Below, piece by piece: positions 42,061 to 53,843 of a stretch of DNA of 64,000 nucleotides (the stretch's first letter is position 1; each line of letters opens with the position of its first letter). The stretch spans positions 16,719,879-16,783,878 of the forward strand of contig NC_068340.1 in the NCBI RefSeq assembly GCF_014633365.1. The letters run 5' to 3'. The position numbers and the translations under genes were made by a program. The notes below the pieces were generated by a model. The model had not been told where the DNA came from. It saw only the letters and a program-made list of their open reading frames with translations, and did not search any database. Origin of the DNA: Diospyros lotus (Eukaryota > Streptophyta > Magnoliopsida > Ericales > Ebenaceae).

Positions 42061-43430
42061 GGCCCTCTCTTTGTGTGGCTTAGAGCACTCTTCCAAAAGC
42101 TTCAATTCCATTTTTACTTAAAAAATCCTCTTTTTTCTTCATCCCGGTCCTTATAGTACAACAATAACTTATTGGGGGATTATAGTACATAGGAATCAAA
42201 AGCCCAAATAGGTTCTATTATGAAGTAAGACTTCATTACTGGTAGGATCGCTCTGACATAATGCTAGTTGTCACTCAGGGTCTTTAGGGGTACATCGGGG
42301 AGATGGAGAGATCCTCATTGCAGACCAAAATGTTTTGTCAACGTCAAAGAGTTTGACATGTCATGATTGCTACTTAGTAGTAAATCTAGAAGGTTACACG
42401 CATATCTGGGCATGATGGTTGACTAAGTGATTAAGTCTAAAATTATTATTAAGAGTTAATGACTTTGCTGTTAAGAGTTAACGGATCGGGTTAAGTGATT
42501 AATTAATAAGGCGGAATCATCAAAGAGTTGACTGCATGTCGTTAAGAGTTAACAAGGGCCTTAGTGTCATTATGGGATAATAAAAGTGCTATTAATAGTG
42601 AGCCTAGATGCAATTTCTGAAAGTTTGTATAAAGAGCCAAAATTGATCGATAATTTTTTGGAAACTATCGATAGTTTTTGTCGATGATGTTGGCAGAATG
42701 CATGACTGTTTGTCATCTTCTACAACGAAAAAGAACCTTATAGCAGTGTCAAACGATGGGAGGATGAGGACGGACAACATGCATCCTTGGCATGCTCTCT
42801 TCTTCTCTCTCCCTTATCCCCTCCTAATTCCCTTATTGGATTTCCCCCTTTTTTTTGTGCCTTAAGGTTTCTAATTTGGGAGATATATATGTTTGTGTTT
42901 GTGCAGAAAAAGAGAGAGTCGATTTTTTGTGTGTTGGCTCATTTTTCTCACCTATCCTTGTTGTACATCTCCCATACGAGAAACTGTAGCTTCCATTGCT
43001 CATTTTTCTTCTCTCATGCCTTAATCTCCCTTATTCTCTTTGTCTAGCACAAAGAGAGAGTTGAGGAATTCAGCATCTCATCGGAGTGTGGACTCGATAG
43101 ACCCCTCATAATTTTGGGGGACTATAAAGGTTAATCGGGAGCTGTTCGAAAGCAATGAGTTGCTGCCACTGGGAGGATTTCAGCCTCTTCATCGGCCTTC
43201 AAGAGTTGAAAGGTATATACACTAAACCCCCTATGGCATGGTTTAGTTTTAGTTAGCATATGGACATTGAAAACGAGTCTTGCAAGGTCATTTTTTGTTT
43301 GTATTTTGGCTGCCCTCTTTGACGTTTTTTAAAAATGTTTTCTAAAACGATTAAAACCTTGGATTGGTACACCTAATAATGGCATTCCTCATCACCAGAC
43401 AAGTGGAAGAAGAAGAATGGGCAGATATGC

Positions 43431-43440
43431 TTATAAATAG
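43431..43440 (+). promoter_or_regulatory. TATA box of LTR Z
   Basis: GCTTATAAATAGGCCATGG context, like the CTATAAATAG boxes in LTR B and the copia LTR. Confidence 0.5.
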
Positions 43441-44886
43441 GCCATGGGATTAACACTCAAAAAAACTAGTGAAAATTAAGCCAAATCTAGGCCAAATTGA
43501 GGTGATTGAGAGTGTTGATTAATATCTTGAGGAAAATGGGAAGATTCTTCAAGAAAAAAGAGTGAATTTCATCAAGAATTGAGGGAGAATCAAGGTTTTG
43601 CCAAATTTTTTAGCTTCGCCAGAATTTGGGTTGAAGTTGCTGAAAAACGGATAGGAACGGGTGGCTTTAGGTTATATTCAGGTACAGGAGAGAGAAAGGA
43701 AGGTGTAGGAACAAACGGGGAGTGAAACAGAGTTAAAACGAGGGAGAAACAACCAAAAAATAGAAGGCATGTCGAGTTTGCTTCGCCATCACTGGAGAAG
43801 ACAACTAGTGCGCGTGATACACACACTAGATCAGGCAGCACGTGAAGAACCTTTCGGAGGTGTGTGCGGGCTCGTGGTAATGTAATACCCGGTATTACAT
43901 GGTGTTGGAAAGAATATGATTTCCAGCTATTTTTTTTTTTTAAAAAAAAAACCTCGAGTCGTCTTGGGAGCCTGAAAGTTGCCTTTGAGAAAAGAAGTAA
44001 TAAATTGTTGAATTGATAACAGGGAATGCCCTCGGACTTGGATGTTTAGGAAATAGGGCATGAGATTAGCAAATGTCTCGAGGGGAGGCTAATAATGCTG
44101 AAAGCAGTCACATCGGGAATCTTTTCTGTGTAAGCTCGAATTGTGGCCAAAATTGAATGTTCGTAAGGGACATCCAAGAAGTCAGTGGGACCCTGAGAAT
44201 GGTCCAATTTTTCAAGTGGGATAATGCTAAATAATTTTTGGGAGGAATAAAGGTCCCGTGCAACCGTAGGGACAAAATCAATTTTTATCAAGTAAGGGTT
44301 AGTTATTAATTTTTAGAGAAATCAAGTTTGGTTTGATGGTAATTTGTTCTTCCCTAAAATGAAGAATTAATGAGAAATAATGGATGACTAAGATGGATGA
44401 TTGGAAGCCAAGATTAGTGTCTAAGAGTGACACTTGGCAAACTCTTACCCAAGAGAATGAGAGAGTTAAATTAATGCAAAAAGAAAAAGAAAATGGTCAT
44501 TCTAGATTTTATGAGAGGCATGATTGTATTGAAATAAAGAAAATCCAATTGAAAATAGAAATTAGTTTCATGAAAATGTGGAGATTTATTTAAATTGGAA
44601 AATGTTAAAAATGGTCTTTCAAAGGTTATTCTTGAACTTAACAAAGAATTAATTAATTGAGAAATTGGATATTTTATGAGAAAGTGAGACTTGATCCAAG
44701 GGTGGGGATTAAGTCTTGAAATTGGAAAAGATCCAAGGGTGGAGATTTGAGTCTTTGAATGGGCATGGATTGCCAAATGGGTTTAGTATAAATCCAAAGG
44801 AAGAATGAGGTCGATGGTGGAGATTTAATCTCCAAAGGAATCCATGGATGTGATTTAATCTTCCATAAGCACATGGATTGTGTTTC

Positions 44887-47465
44887 TGTAATGACCCATT
44901 AGAGGGCCTAGTATTTATTCAGAATTAGTTAATTAATTGTTGAAGTAATTAATTAAGAGAATTTTCCATTTAATTTTCAATGTGGCAATTTAGAGATTTT
45001 AATTGAGAAAATAGCATTTAATTATATTTAATTATTGTGAAGATTGAATGCAAGGACATGTTGGTCATTTAAGGATTTGATATTAGCATTTAATTATTAA
45101 ATGGAGTTATTGTAATTAAGGGAATTGAGGGAAACCGAGCGTGCACGAGAGTTGGAAGTCTCCAAGATAAGGTAGGAGAAGGAATCCAAGTTCAAGTAGG
45201 AGAGTGAGAGAAGGGCATTAGGTTTCCTATAGACATATGTATATATGTATAGCCTCATTAGCCTTTCTTCACGCCGCGTGAAGAACAGAAGAAGGAAGAA
45301 GTTGCATCAGTGTCTTGGCATAAGGAGATCTTCGTTGAAAGCATTGATCCGATCAATATCAAGGCAAGTATCCTATCTGTAATTCCTTTCATTACAGATT
45401 CAAGTAAGTTCGTTCTCAGTTATTCCAGTCCTACATTGAGTTTCGTAATTATATCAGTTCCAGTGTGTATGTATATATATATATACGTAGAACAGTGAGT
45501 GCATGAAGAAGATTGCGTGATTCTTGATAGTTAATCTTCTAAATATGATCGTCAAATCATATTAACAGTGATCTCCGAATACCAGGGTCCTTTGCTTTGG
45601 GTTTCCAGTTTAATCAAATGGTATGTTTATGATTATGTATACATATATATGCATTACAGTGAGTACCAGCCAGTTCATGCATGTTGCTTGCAATGTTCTC
45701 ATTAGTTATGATCAGTAAATCATCCCTAAAGTTGTTTATATATCAATTGGGATTGATCTCTCAAGATTTCTTTTGGAATGGTGTAGTAATGTTAAGTTTT
45801 TAAATCAAAGTATCGTCTTTGTTATCGTAAGTTTCTTTCTGTTGAGACTCCAGTCATTCGAATGAGTGTTGTGTCATTCGAATAAGTTTTGAGACATCCG
45901 AATGAATTCTCAGTGCTATCGTAAGCTTTTCCCTTATAATATTCCAGTCATTCGAATGAGTTTTTGGTCATTCGAATGAGTCATGTGTTATCATATCATT
46001 CGTATGTGTTTTTGGTTTGTCATTCGAATGAGCTTCCTTGTCATTCGAATGAGTCCTTGAAGATGCGAGTAAGCTATTGCTTTGTATAGTCTAGCATTCG
46101 AATGAGCCTTCTTGTCATTCGAATGATCCATAAATTGATTCGAATAAAGTTACTGTTGCATTCGAATGAGTCGCTTTTTGCAAGTTCAAAAGTTGGAAAT
46201 TTTTAAAATTCATTCGAATGAATTTGTGAGTCATTCGAATGAGTCCCTGATCAGATCCGAATAGCCTTGTTATATATCATCTATCATTGGAATGAGCCTT
46301 CTGTCATTCGAATGAGTCTCTGTCATTCGAATTAGTTTTCTGCCATTCGAATGAGCTTGCTGAAATCCGTTTTTTTCATTCGAAAGGGCTGCTTTTTCAT
46401 TCAAATTGCTTCCTTTTGCTTTCTCAATCATCCAAATAGTATCAAATGGAATCCGAATGGCTTCCAATAAATTCTTGATTCAAGTCTTAAATTTAATATA
46501 AATATTTAATTATTCAAATATTGAATTTTTATGCCAAGATATGATAAAATCCAATATGCCATGCCTATACTCAGAAATTTCAGAATATTTGAATCTCAAT
46601 ATAGTTGATAAAAAATCATATACCATGTTTAGCAGTTAATTATAACATAATCAGCATTATTTTGTGAGATTATGTGCATACATATTTGTATGAGCATTGA
46701 GCATGACTTTATGTGGAGCACTACATATCGTGTGCCAGCATTTATATGAGCATTGCATTATGCGCGCCAGGCGGCTTGTCCGCGGGGATCCCACTAGTAT
46801 CAGTTCAATTATATCTCAGTTATGAGTTGCTCGCCTAATGTCGACCAGGGAGCTAGGGGCATATTGCCCAAAGTATGTGCTTACAGTTTTTATGTTTGAA
46901 AGACTCAGATCAGTCAGGTATGTGTTACAATTATGTGGGCCTATGAGCCAAAATTGCATACCTGCATTTAGTTTATAGTTATGTGCATTACATCTTATAA
47001 ATGCCATCCAGTGATTATTATATCTCTCAGTACAAGTTCAGTAAGTATTTTTATCAGTATCGATATTCTTCGATTAAGCTTCAGTTATTCTTTCCAGTTT
47101 ATTACTTGCTGAGCTTTGTAGCTCACCTTGTACTCTTCACCATTCCAGGTCCTAGTGGGGGAGTACCAGATGTGGGGCCTAGCAGCAGTGTCCAGTAGTG
47201 TGTGTACGTGGAGCCGCTCAAGACCAAAGATGTCTGGGAGTTGTTAGTTTATTAGTTAGTGCTTGATCAGTTTAGATTTATTTTATATTCCAGTTTAGGG
47301 ATTTTCCCTTAGATGTAATTTATGGTTTTCAGTTAATGACTCAGAGTTTTATTTCAGTTGATTGAGAGGTTCATTTTGGTATCAGATTTTAGTTTATCAG
47401 TCAGTTTATTTTATTATCTCCAGTAGCACCTCTTCTCGGGCAGTTCTAGGAGAGGGGGTGTTACA
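44887..47465 (+). mobile_element. solo LTR C in Y, unit 2, with CATTCGAATG sites
   Basis: It runs from TGTAATGACCCATTAGAGG to GAGAGGGGGTGTTACA. The target duplication is GTTTC (44882-44886) / ATTTC (47466-47470), and the empty site is readable in unit 1 at about 9738. The hairpin TGAGCTTTGTAGCTCA at 47110-47125 is followed by CATTCCAGGT. It contains the palindromic site cluster 45850-46455. Length 2579 bp. No proteins. Confidence 0.88.
45850..46455. repeat. cluster of palindromic TCATTCGAATGA sites
   Basis: About 12 exact CATTCGAATG decamers and about 10 one- or two-mismatch variants lie in 600 bp, separated by unequal, unrelated spacers of about 5-60 bp, often in close pairs. The core TTCGAA is self-complementary. 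Confidence 0.85.
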
Positions 47466-48603
47466 ATTTCTTTGTAGGGTGGAGATTCTATCTCAATTTT
47501 TAATCAAGGGTTGAGATTAAATAAGACTAATGGCTTGGATTGTGCTTATTTGGAGGGATAACATTTGCTCTCATAAAGTTGAATCCAATGGTTAGGATTT
47601 AATCTTGAAGCTATTAGATATAAAAGGAAAATGGAAGAGAGAAATTGGAATAAGTCTTCTAATGTGAATGAGAGAAAGAAGAAGAAGAAAGGAAAGGAAA
47701 GAAGAAAAGAAAAGAGAGGAAGAAAGGAAGCAAGGTAAGTCTTCATGCTTCTCTTCATCTTTTAGACTTTTGAGTCTTAGGAGTGTAACATTTTTAAGAA
47801 TTTCTCCTTAGGTGGGGAGAAGGATTTTGGCAAGGTTCTTTCTTTAAAGCAAAAGCTTGGAAGCTTCTAAAAGATTAAGGTAAGGGATGGACCCATGGGA
47901 GGGTGGTCTTGCATGCCTTGTAAGTGTTTCATATAAGTTTTCATGTGGTTGCAAGCATATGCAATTTGTGTGCACTAGTGGACCTTTGACCATAACGAGG
48001 ACTAGGAGATTGGGAAAGGGTAGGTTATTGCCTCAACCTTGGAGGGTTGTGAGGACAAGGAAGACTATCCATACCATGCATAGATCTTGCATTTCATGAT
48101 TATTTATGCTTACATTTACTTTCCGTTGCACCCTTTTTGAGCTTTAGAGCTCATGAGGTTTTTACCTCATCTTGTAGGTCTCTCATATGACAAGAGAAAG
48201 GGGATTTTGCAAGCTTGGAGCTTTGGAAGCATTAAAATGGATTTATAATTTTTGTAATTGTATTTTGATGTATGTCGTCTATGCATCAAGAGGGTTATGT
48301 AAGCTTTTTTTTTTTTTTTTTTTTTTGAAAAAAAAGGGATTTATATGTATATTTATTGTACTTAATTTCTGAGTTAAAAAAGGATGATGCTCACTTAGGA
48401 TTTTGGATTTTTTCGATCGGTTTCCTCGGGTATTTTGTTTTTGAATCCTTGAGTGGAGCGAAGGGAAGGACAATGGCTAGTGCCCACCTAGGGCATTTCT
48501 CATTGAAACATAGTACATCCCTTCATTAATGGCTTGATGGGTGAGTAATCTAGTCGATTATTCACTAGTAGCACCCATGGTGGGAGCGGGGAATTATAGG
48601 TAA

Positions 48604-51600
48604 GCCTAATAATTCTGGAAAAATACCAAAAAAGAGAGAAAAATAAAATAAAGGGGTTTATGGAAAAAAATAAGGTGTACTTGCTTTACAAAAATTCTCG
48701 TTTATTGCACAAAAACAAGCCCCAATAAGTGTGAACAATACTGTATAGGTAAACCAGCACGGTGAGTGGTTCCTGCATATAACTTGCTTCATCCTGGCCA
48801 TTTGTAATTTCATTTCGTGTGGTTTTGTGGCTTGCATATCATGTGTTTCCTTGGGCAGAACATGTTACTTCCATTTATCATACACCATAATGTAACGACC
48901 CGCTCCCACTTACGGGCGTCACTGGTAAATAATCGACCAGATTACTCACCCGACAACCACAACTGAAGGGTTGGACTATGTTTCAACAGAAAACGCCCTA
49001 GGTGGGAACTAGGCTTCGTCCTTCCCTTCGCTCCACTCAGGAATCGGTCCCAAATAAGAAAAATCCAGCGGACCAAGACCTGAAACCTGAGTGAGCTTCA
49101 CCTCTCTTCAGCTTACCCCATAGCAAGCCAGAGGTGACCCAGGCACAAAGCTAGCATACAAACACTTCGCTGAGTATTGGGGATTTATGAGAACATACCT
49201 TGCTGATCTTGACTCGGTCCGAAACTTGGCTTTACCAACTATGCCACATTCAACAAGCAATCTCACAATCATCTATCACACTATGATGATTACAACGGTT
49301 AAATACATTTAAGCTCAATAACACAGACATTAACTCACAAGGGTATAGATACACCGCGCCCCCTGGCTACATACAAGCAAAAAAAAAAAAATACATAACT
49401 CGGGCAACTCAGCTAGTTGCCACAACGGCCTCCCGGCGCCATCCCTGCTTGCATCCGGACTTGCATCATCTACACATGAGGTAAAACCTCATGAGTCATA
49501 AAGACTCAGTAAGGGTGCAATGCATGTAAATATGAATATAATCAAGTTTATGTATGCCAAATGCATGCAAATGAGGCTAGGCCCACATATCCTCACAACC
49601 CACTAGGGTTTGAGGCATCAACCTATCAGCCCCTACCACACTAGTCCTCCATATGGCCATAGGTTCACTAGGTCTTACATCACACAAGATATAACTACTA
49701 CATGCCAATGCAACATAAAGACATTATCAAACACATTTACTAACTTGCAAGGCCACCTCCACATGGGGCCATCCCTTACCTGGCTCGAAGCCTCATCTCT
49801 GCCTCGGCCCGAATTCCAGCCCGAACCTCTAGTTCCTCTAGGATCACCGCCTCCCCGGTCAAACCTAGATGCAAAACACACAAAACCTCAACTCCATTAA
49901 CATCTGGCATTTAACCAATGCCCTCAACTACACCGCACATCGCCAAAATCATCCATCAACAAGATTTCAAATAACCCCAACACAGGGTTTAATCCAATAA
50001 TTAATTATTCTACATTAACTCGCTTAATGTAAATAATTTGGGAAGAAATATTAATTTACCTCGGACAATTCGGAAACGAAATTCAGAAACGACCACGCCG
50101 ACGTTGCCTCCCGAGCTGCCGCTCGCGCCCAAAATTCCATCTTTTTGAGCTTTCGACAAGCTCTTCAAGCCCCAAACTAATTTCCAGAACTTTCCCTCAT
50201 TTTTCTCGATTTTTCAGCTATTTTTCCCAATTTTCCAGAATTTATTTTCCTTTTATTTTTTTTTCTCTTTTCTTTTTTTTTTTTTCTCTTTTCCTTTCTT
50301 TCTCCTGCTTTCTTCTTCCCGCGCGGCCGCTCCTGTTCCTCCTTCTTCCTCACCGAATCGGCGCGCACAGCGACCCTGCGAGCATGGTGGCCAACCACCG
50401 CCACTGGCTCTGCCGAACGCTGCTACAGGCAGCTCCGCTACCGCCTACCGCCTCGGACTGCATCGCTAGCACCCCTGTTGGTCGCCTCTGCCGGCACCCT
50501 CAGCCGCGAGCTGCCACGCTCGATGCCGCGACTGCCATGGCCGCCCCGCTGCTGCTCCCTTCGGCCACCAACGACTCCTCCGCGCGCCATCGCACGGCCT
50601 TGGCTGCTCCCCCCACGAGCCATCCGCCCCTTGCGGCCACCATCGGCCGCCAAGCTCGCTTCTGCAACCAGCCATGGACGCCGCTGGTCGCTGCCACTTG
50701 CGCCGCTGCAACCCGCCACGGCCGCCGTCGCCTTTGCTGCTCTCGGATCGCATCTCCCTCCATCGAGACCTCTCTCCATATCTCGATCTCTCGAGCTCCC
50801 TCGCTTTAATCTCTCGGCCATCACCCCCCCTCCATTATCTCTGCTCTCTCTCTCGGCCATTTTAAATTTACAGAGACTATATGTGAGGAAGCTTCAAGGA
50901 AGCTTCCTCCTCACACACGGCCGAATGCACCTATATACATATAAATATGCATATTAAATCCTCATACTCTCTTTAATTGCACTAAAGGACCTCTTTAATT
51001 TCACCTAGGGATTTGTTAATATCATTTAGGCCCTCCAAGCCTAATTTAATTATCCATAAACCCCGCCAAGACTTGATTTCTTCATAAATTAATATTCGAC
51101 TTTACTCGATAAAGCCGATTTCGTCCCTGCGCCCGCACGGAACCTTTATTCGACCAGAAAACACTTAAGGGTTGCCTTACTCAGAAAACCGAACCACCCC
51201 TAGGGTCCCCTCCGCTCCCAGGAGGTCCCCTCCGACTATTCGGTATTGGCACTCACTCGGACTTATACAGAATTTATTCCGAAAATTATTCCCGATCGGA
51301 CTGCTTTCAGCGCCATTATTCTCATCCTGAGACTCTCATCAATCTCTTGCCCTCCTCCCTGGACATTCAAGTCCCTGGGCACTCACAGTCGCAAATTCGG
51401 CAATTTTATTAATTAATTTCCCGAGATTGACCCTTGGTCTTCCCGGACCACCCGAGGTCCTTTCAAATTAACCAAAAATTATTTATTTTCAACACCATGT
51501 AATATCGGGTATTACACATAGTGTTTGGGTAGTTGATGTAGGTCATCATGTGTGATTGAAGAGAGATCACATGCCCGTTGTGATAGGTCTGGGAGTTTGG

Positions 51601-51750
51601 ACATGATAACGAGTGGGGATGATTGCAATATCTTGGCATGCCTACCGCAAGGGGAGATTTCATAATGCTTGTTGCATTCGTACTCACGAAATTTTATTTT
51701 GAACCCTTAATAAGATGTTTCATATCTTATATCGGCATATTCAAATGTGT
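48604..51750 (+). mobile_element. LTR Z, right part, unit 2 (interrupted by LTR D)
   Basis: 48604-48890 and 51517-51750 together match 11467-11975 of unit 1. The hairpin TAAGATGTTTCATATCTTA is at 51711-51729, and GTCAGGT follows 22 bp later. Confidence 0.55.
48891..51516 (-). mobile_element. solo LTR D, Y-related family, minus orientation
   Basis: Plus-strand ends are TGTAACGACCCGCTCCC and CCATGTAATATCGGGTATTACA. Reversed, it starts TGTAATACCCGATATTACA like Y and ends GGGAGCGGGTCGTTACA. The target duplication is CATAA (48886-48890) / CATAG (51517-51521). The hairpin TGAGTCATAAAGACTCA is at 49492-49508. It is GC-rich at 50330-50760, which gives long overlapping open frames on both strands without recognisable proteins. 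Confidence 0.85.
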
Positions 51751-52663
51751 CAGGTACGCTAGAGTCAAGCAAAGGAAAGGGTAAAGAGGTGGCTAAAGTT
51801 TAAATTGATTTTCAGTTATTCTTTACTAAAACATGTACTAAAAATTTTGTATAAAAATGGACTACTATGAATCTTTGGGTTTCCTGTCATTTTCTTAAAT
51901 TAGATAGATATATGACAAACTTGTATTTGTACCAAAAATATAGTGGAAATACTAGTAAATAGGCTTTCAGGTTCGATACTTTACTTCCGTTGATTAAGGA
52001 TTTCCCTAACGCCCTCATATAATAATAGCATGTATCTAGCAACATTGTAATGTTTAAAGGCAAGGCATTACATTTCTTATTCGAAAGTATAGAATTAATT
52101 GGCTTTAGATAGAAATCAAATCTATCGATGGTTGATTTCAATATGATATAATGGGTCCCAAACCATATTAGATTAAATAGATTTTAGAAATTAACTTTGG
52201 AAAACCCATAATTTCTAGTTGCCAATCACTCTTTCGTTTTAATTAAATTTTTATTTGTCATTTATTTTAATCTAATTTAAATTAATTAGAGTTTAAGTAA
52301 CAACATTAACATTGCAAGAGTGTTTGAGAAAAATAATTAAACCATGTGAATCTCCAAAATCATTTTAAAACTATTAGAGTTTTCATGCAAATAATTCAAA
52401 ATATAAAAAAATCAAGTACAATTTACCTAAAAGATGAATGTAAAGTGGTTTTATTCAAAATTTTGGCTTGTTAAATTATGCTTACGAGTAAAATTGCGGC
52501 AAATAGACAGCTACTTATAGCACAAACTGATATTAAGTAATAACCACTCATTGTATTGTACACACACCCCTTGAAAATTAATTTAAAAAATGATAATTTT
52601 GGGAAAATCTATTTAATTGCTACGTACATGTCATTGTGTATGTACACTATTTAAATGTGGAGT
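51751..52663. other. AT-rich segment kept only in unit 2; no gene seen
   Basis: It follows LTR Z and precedes the segment shared with 11982. Unit 1 has lost it. It is AT-rich with no recognisable coding region. Confidence 0.5.
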
Positions 52664-53838
52664 TGGGTTGCCACCAAAACCGAGAGCAATTAAAAGAGTT
52701 GCATCTTGAGAGAAGAGGGTTTATTGAAGACAAACAAAGAGTTAAAGAGAGAGAGAAGATGGTTTATCGAAGATTTATAGTGGCTTTTTAATTGATAGGC
52801 ATTGGTTTTATACACAACTAAATACTAATCACATGTATGCTATTAACTTGAGAAATGATTAATCTTTAAATGTCAATAGTAAAATAAAATATAAAAAATA
52901 ACAACAAAAATTTGTTATCCACCAATTAAACCTCCACAATTTGGGTGACCCAATAAGTCTCTTAATTTTAATTATGTTTAAAATTAATTAATAATCAATT
53001 AAGAAGTGGATTTGGGCAATCATATAAAGAAAAGAAAAGTAACAAATTTAGACATGGGTAGAATTGTGAGTTCAAAATGCTTGCTAGGTGTCATCTTATG
53101 ATTTCATTTCAGGTTCATTATTCAATTATAAGCTAAGGTTGGGTTTGTGAATGCAACTCACAATTTAAGAAACAAATTGAAGAGAGAGAGAGAGATTGTG
53201 TGCAACAAAAGGGTGAGGAAGGAAGATGAGGGTTTATTGTAGAGCTACCAAAGACTGATCTGATCGGAGAGAAAAGGCACTGAAGAAATTATCAGTTGAA
53301 GAAGCAGAAGACGACCCTTCCTCCCCCTCAGGTGATTTCTTCATTTTCTTTCTCTTTCCTTTTCTCTAAGATTTTGCACTATACTAGGGTTACGACCACA
53401 TATGGTTGGAAGATCATAAAAGGGCTTTTCTTCTTGAAACTTGAAATTAAACCCTATCCAAACCTGAACCATAACCAGATTAGCGACATATCCTAAAGAA
53501 AACATCAGACTCCATCACGACTAGACTTTAAATCCCGGTGAATGGTTAATAATTTAGATTCGATTGTTATTAGTTTATTCAAATTGATATGAAAGTGAAC
53601 AAGTGAATTAATAGTTTTGCTTTGTTATATATATGCTTTTGAGATCTTATACCATGTTGCATATCCATCGTGATTCTTTTTCGATTTTGAAGTAGTTTAT
53701 TTTACAATAACCTACCATGAATTCTTACCTTTGAAGTAATGTTATTACTTGAATTAAAATGAAAAACCTTTTTTGTGAAAGATTTAGAAAGAACATTTCT
53801 AAAAATTGATTGACAAATATTACTTTGTGTTTAGATTC
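52664..53838 (+). repeat. 1.2 kb segment shared with 11982-13196
   Basis: Collinear with unit 1, including the (GA)n tract at about 53180, TCCCCCTCAG/GTGATTTC near 53328, and CCATAACCAGATTAGCGAC near 53468. Solo LTR B' starts 5 bp after the end of the match. Confidence 0.7.
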
Positions 53839-53843
53839 TTAGG

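Larger units (their letters stand above)
41618..43671 (+). other. segment kept only in unit 2 (between TTAGG repeats)
   Basis: TTAGG occurs at 41613-41617 and 43667-43671. Units 1 and 3 have a single TTAGG at the joined point (6578 and 61222). The segment holds a minisatellite (41740-42060), pyrimidine-rich leader-like DNA (42785-43050) and a TATA box (43431). It is probably the left part of LTR Z plus older flank. No gene is recognised. Confidence 0.6.
43881..48598 (+). mobile_element. solo LTR Y, unit 2 (interrupted by LTR C)
   Basis: It starts TGTAATACCCGGTATTACA and ends GGGAGCGGGGAATTATA. The target duplication GGTAA is exact at 43876-43880 and 48599-48603. The N insertion of units 1 and 3 is absent (empty site at about 44333). 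About 600 bp corresponding to 10631-11236 of unit 1 is deleted at about 48372. The hairpin TGAGCTTTAGAGCTCA is at 48138-48153. The A/T run at 48305-48334 is low complexity. Confidence 0.85.

Noticed and set aside
45850..46455. CRISPR-like repeat array
   Set aside because: The repeated unit is a short palindrome with very uneven spacers, in plant retrotransposon DNA. No cas genes are present.
50384..50957. Several long overlapping open frames on both strands (up to 159 codons)
   Set aside because: They lie in the GC-rich part of solo LTR D, encode low-complexity Ala/Arg/Pro-rich sequence in all frames, and show no domain.
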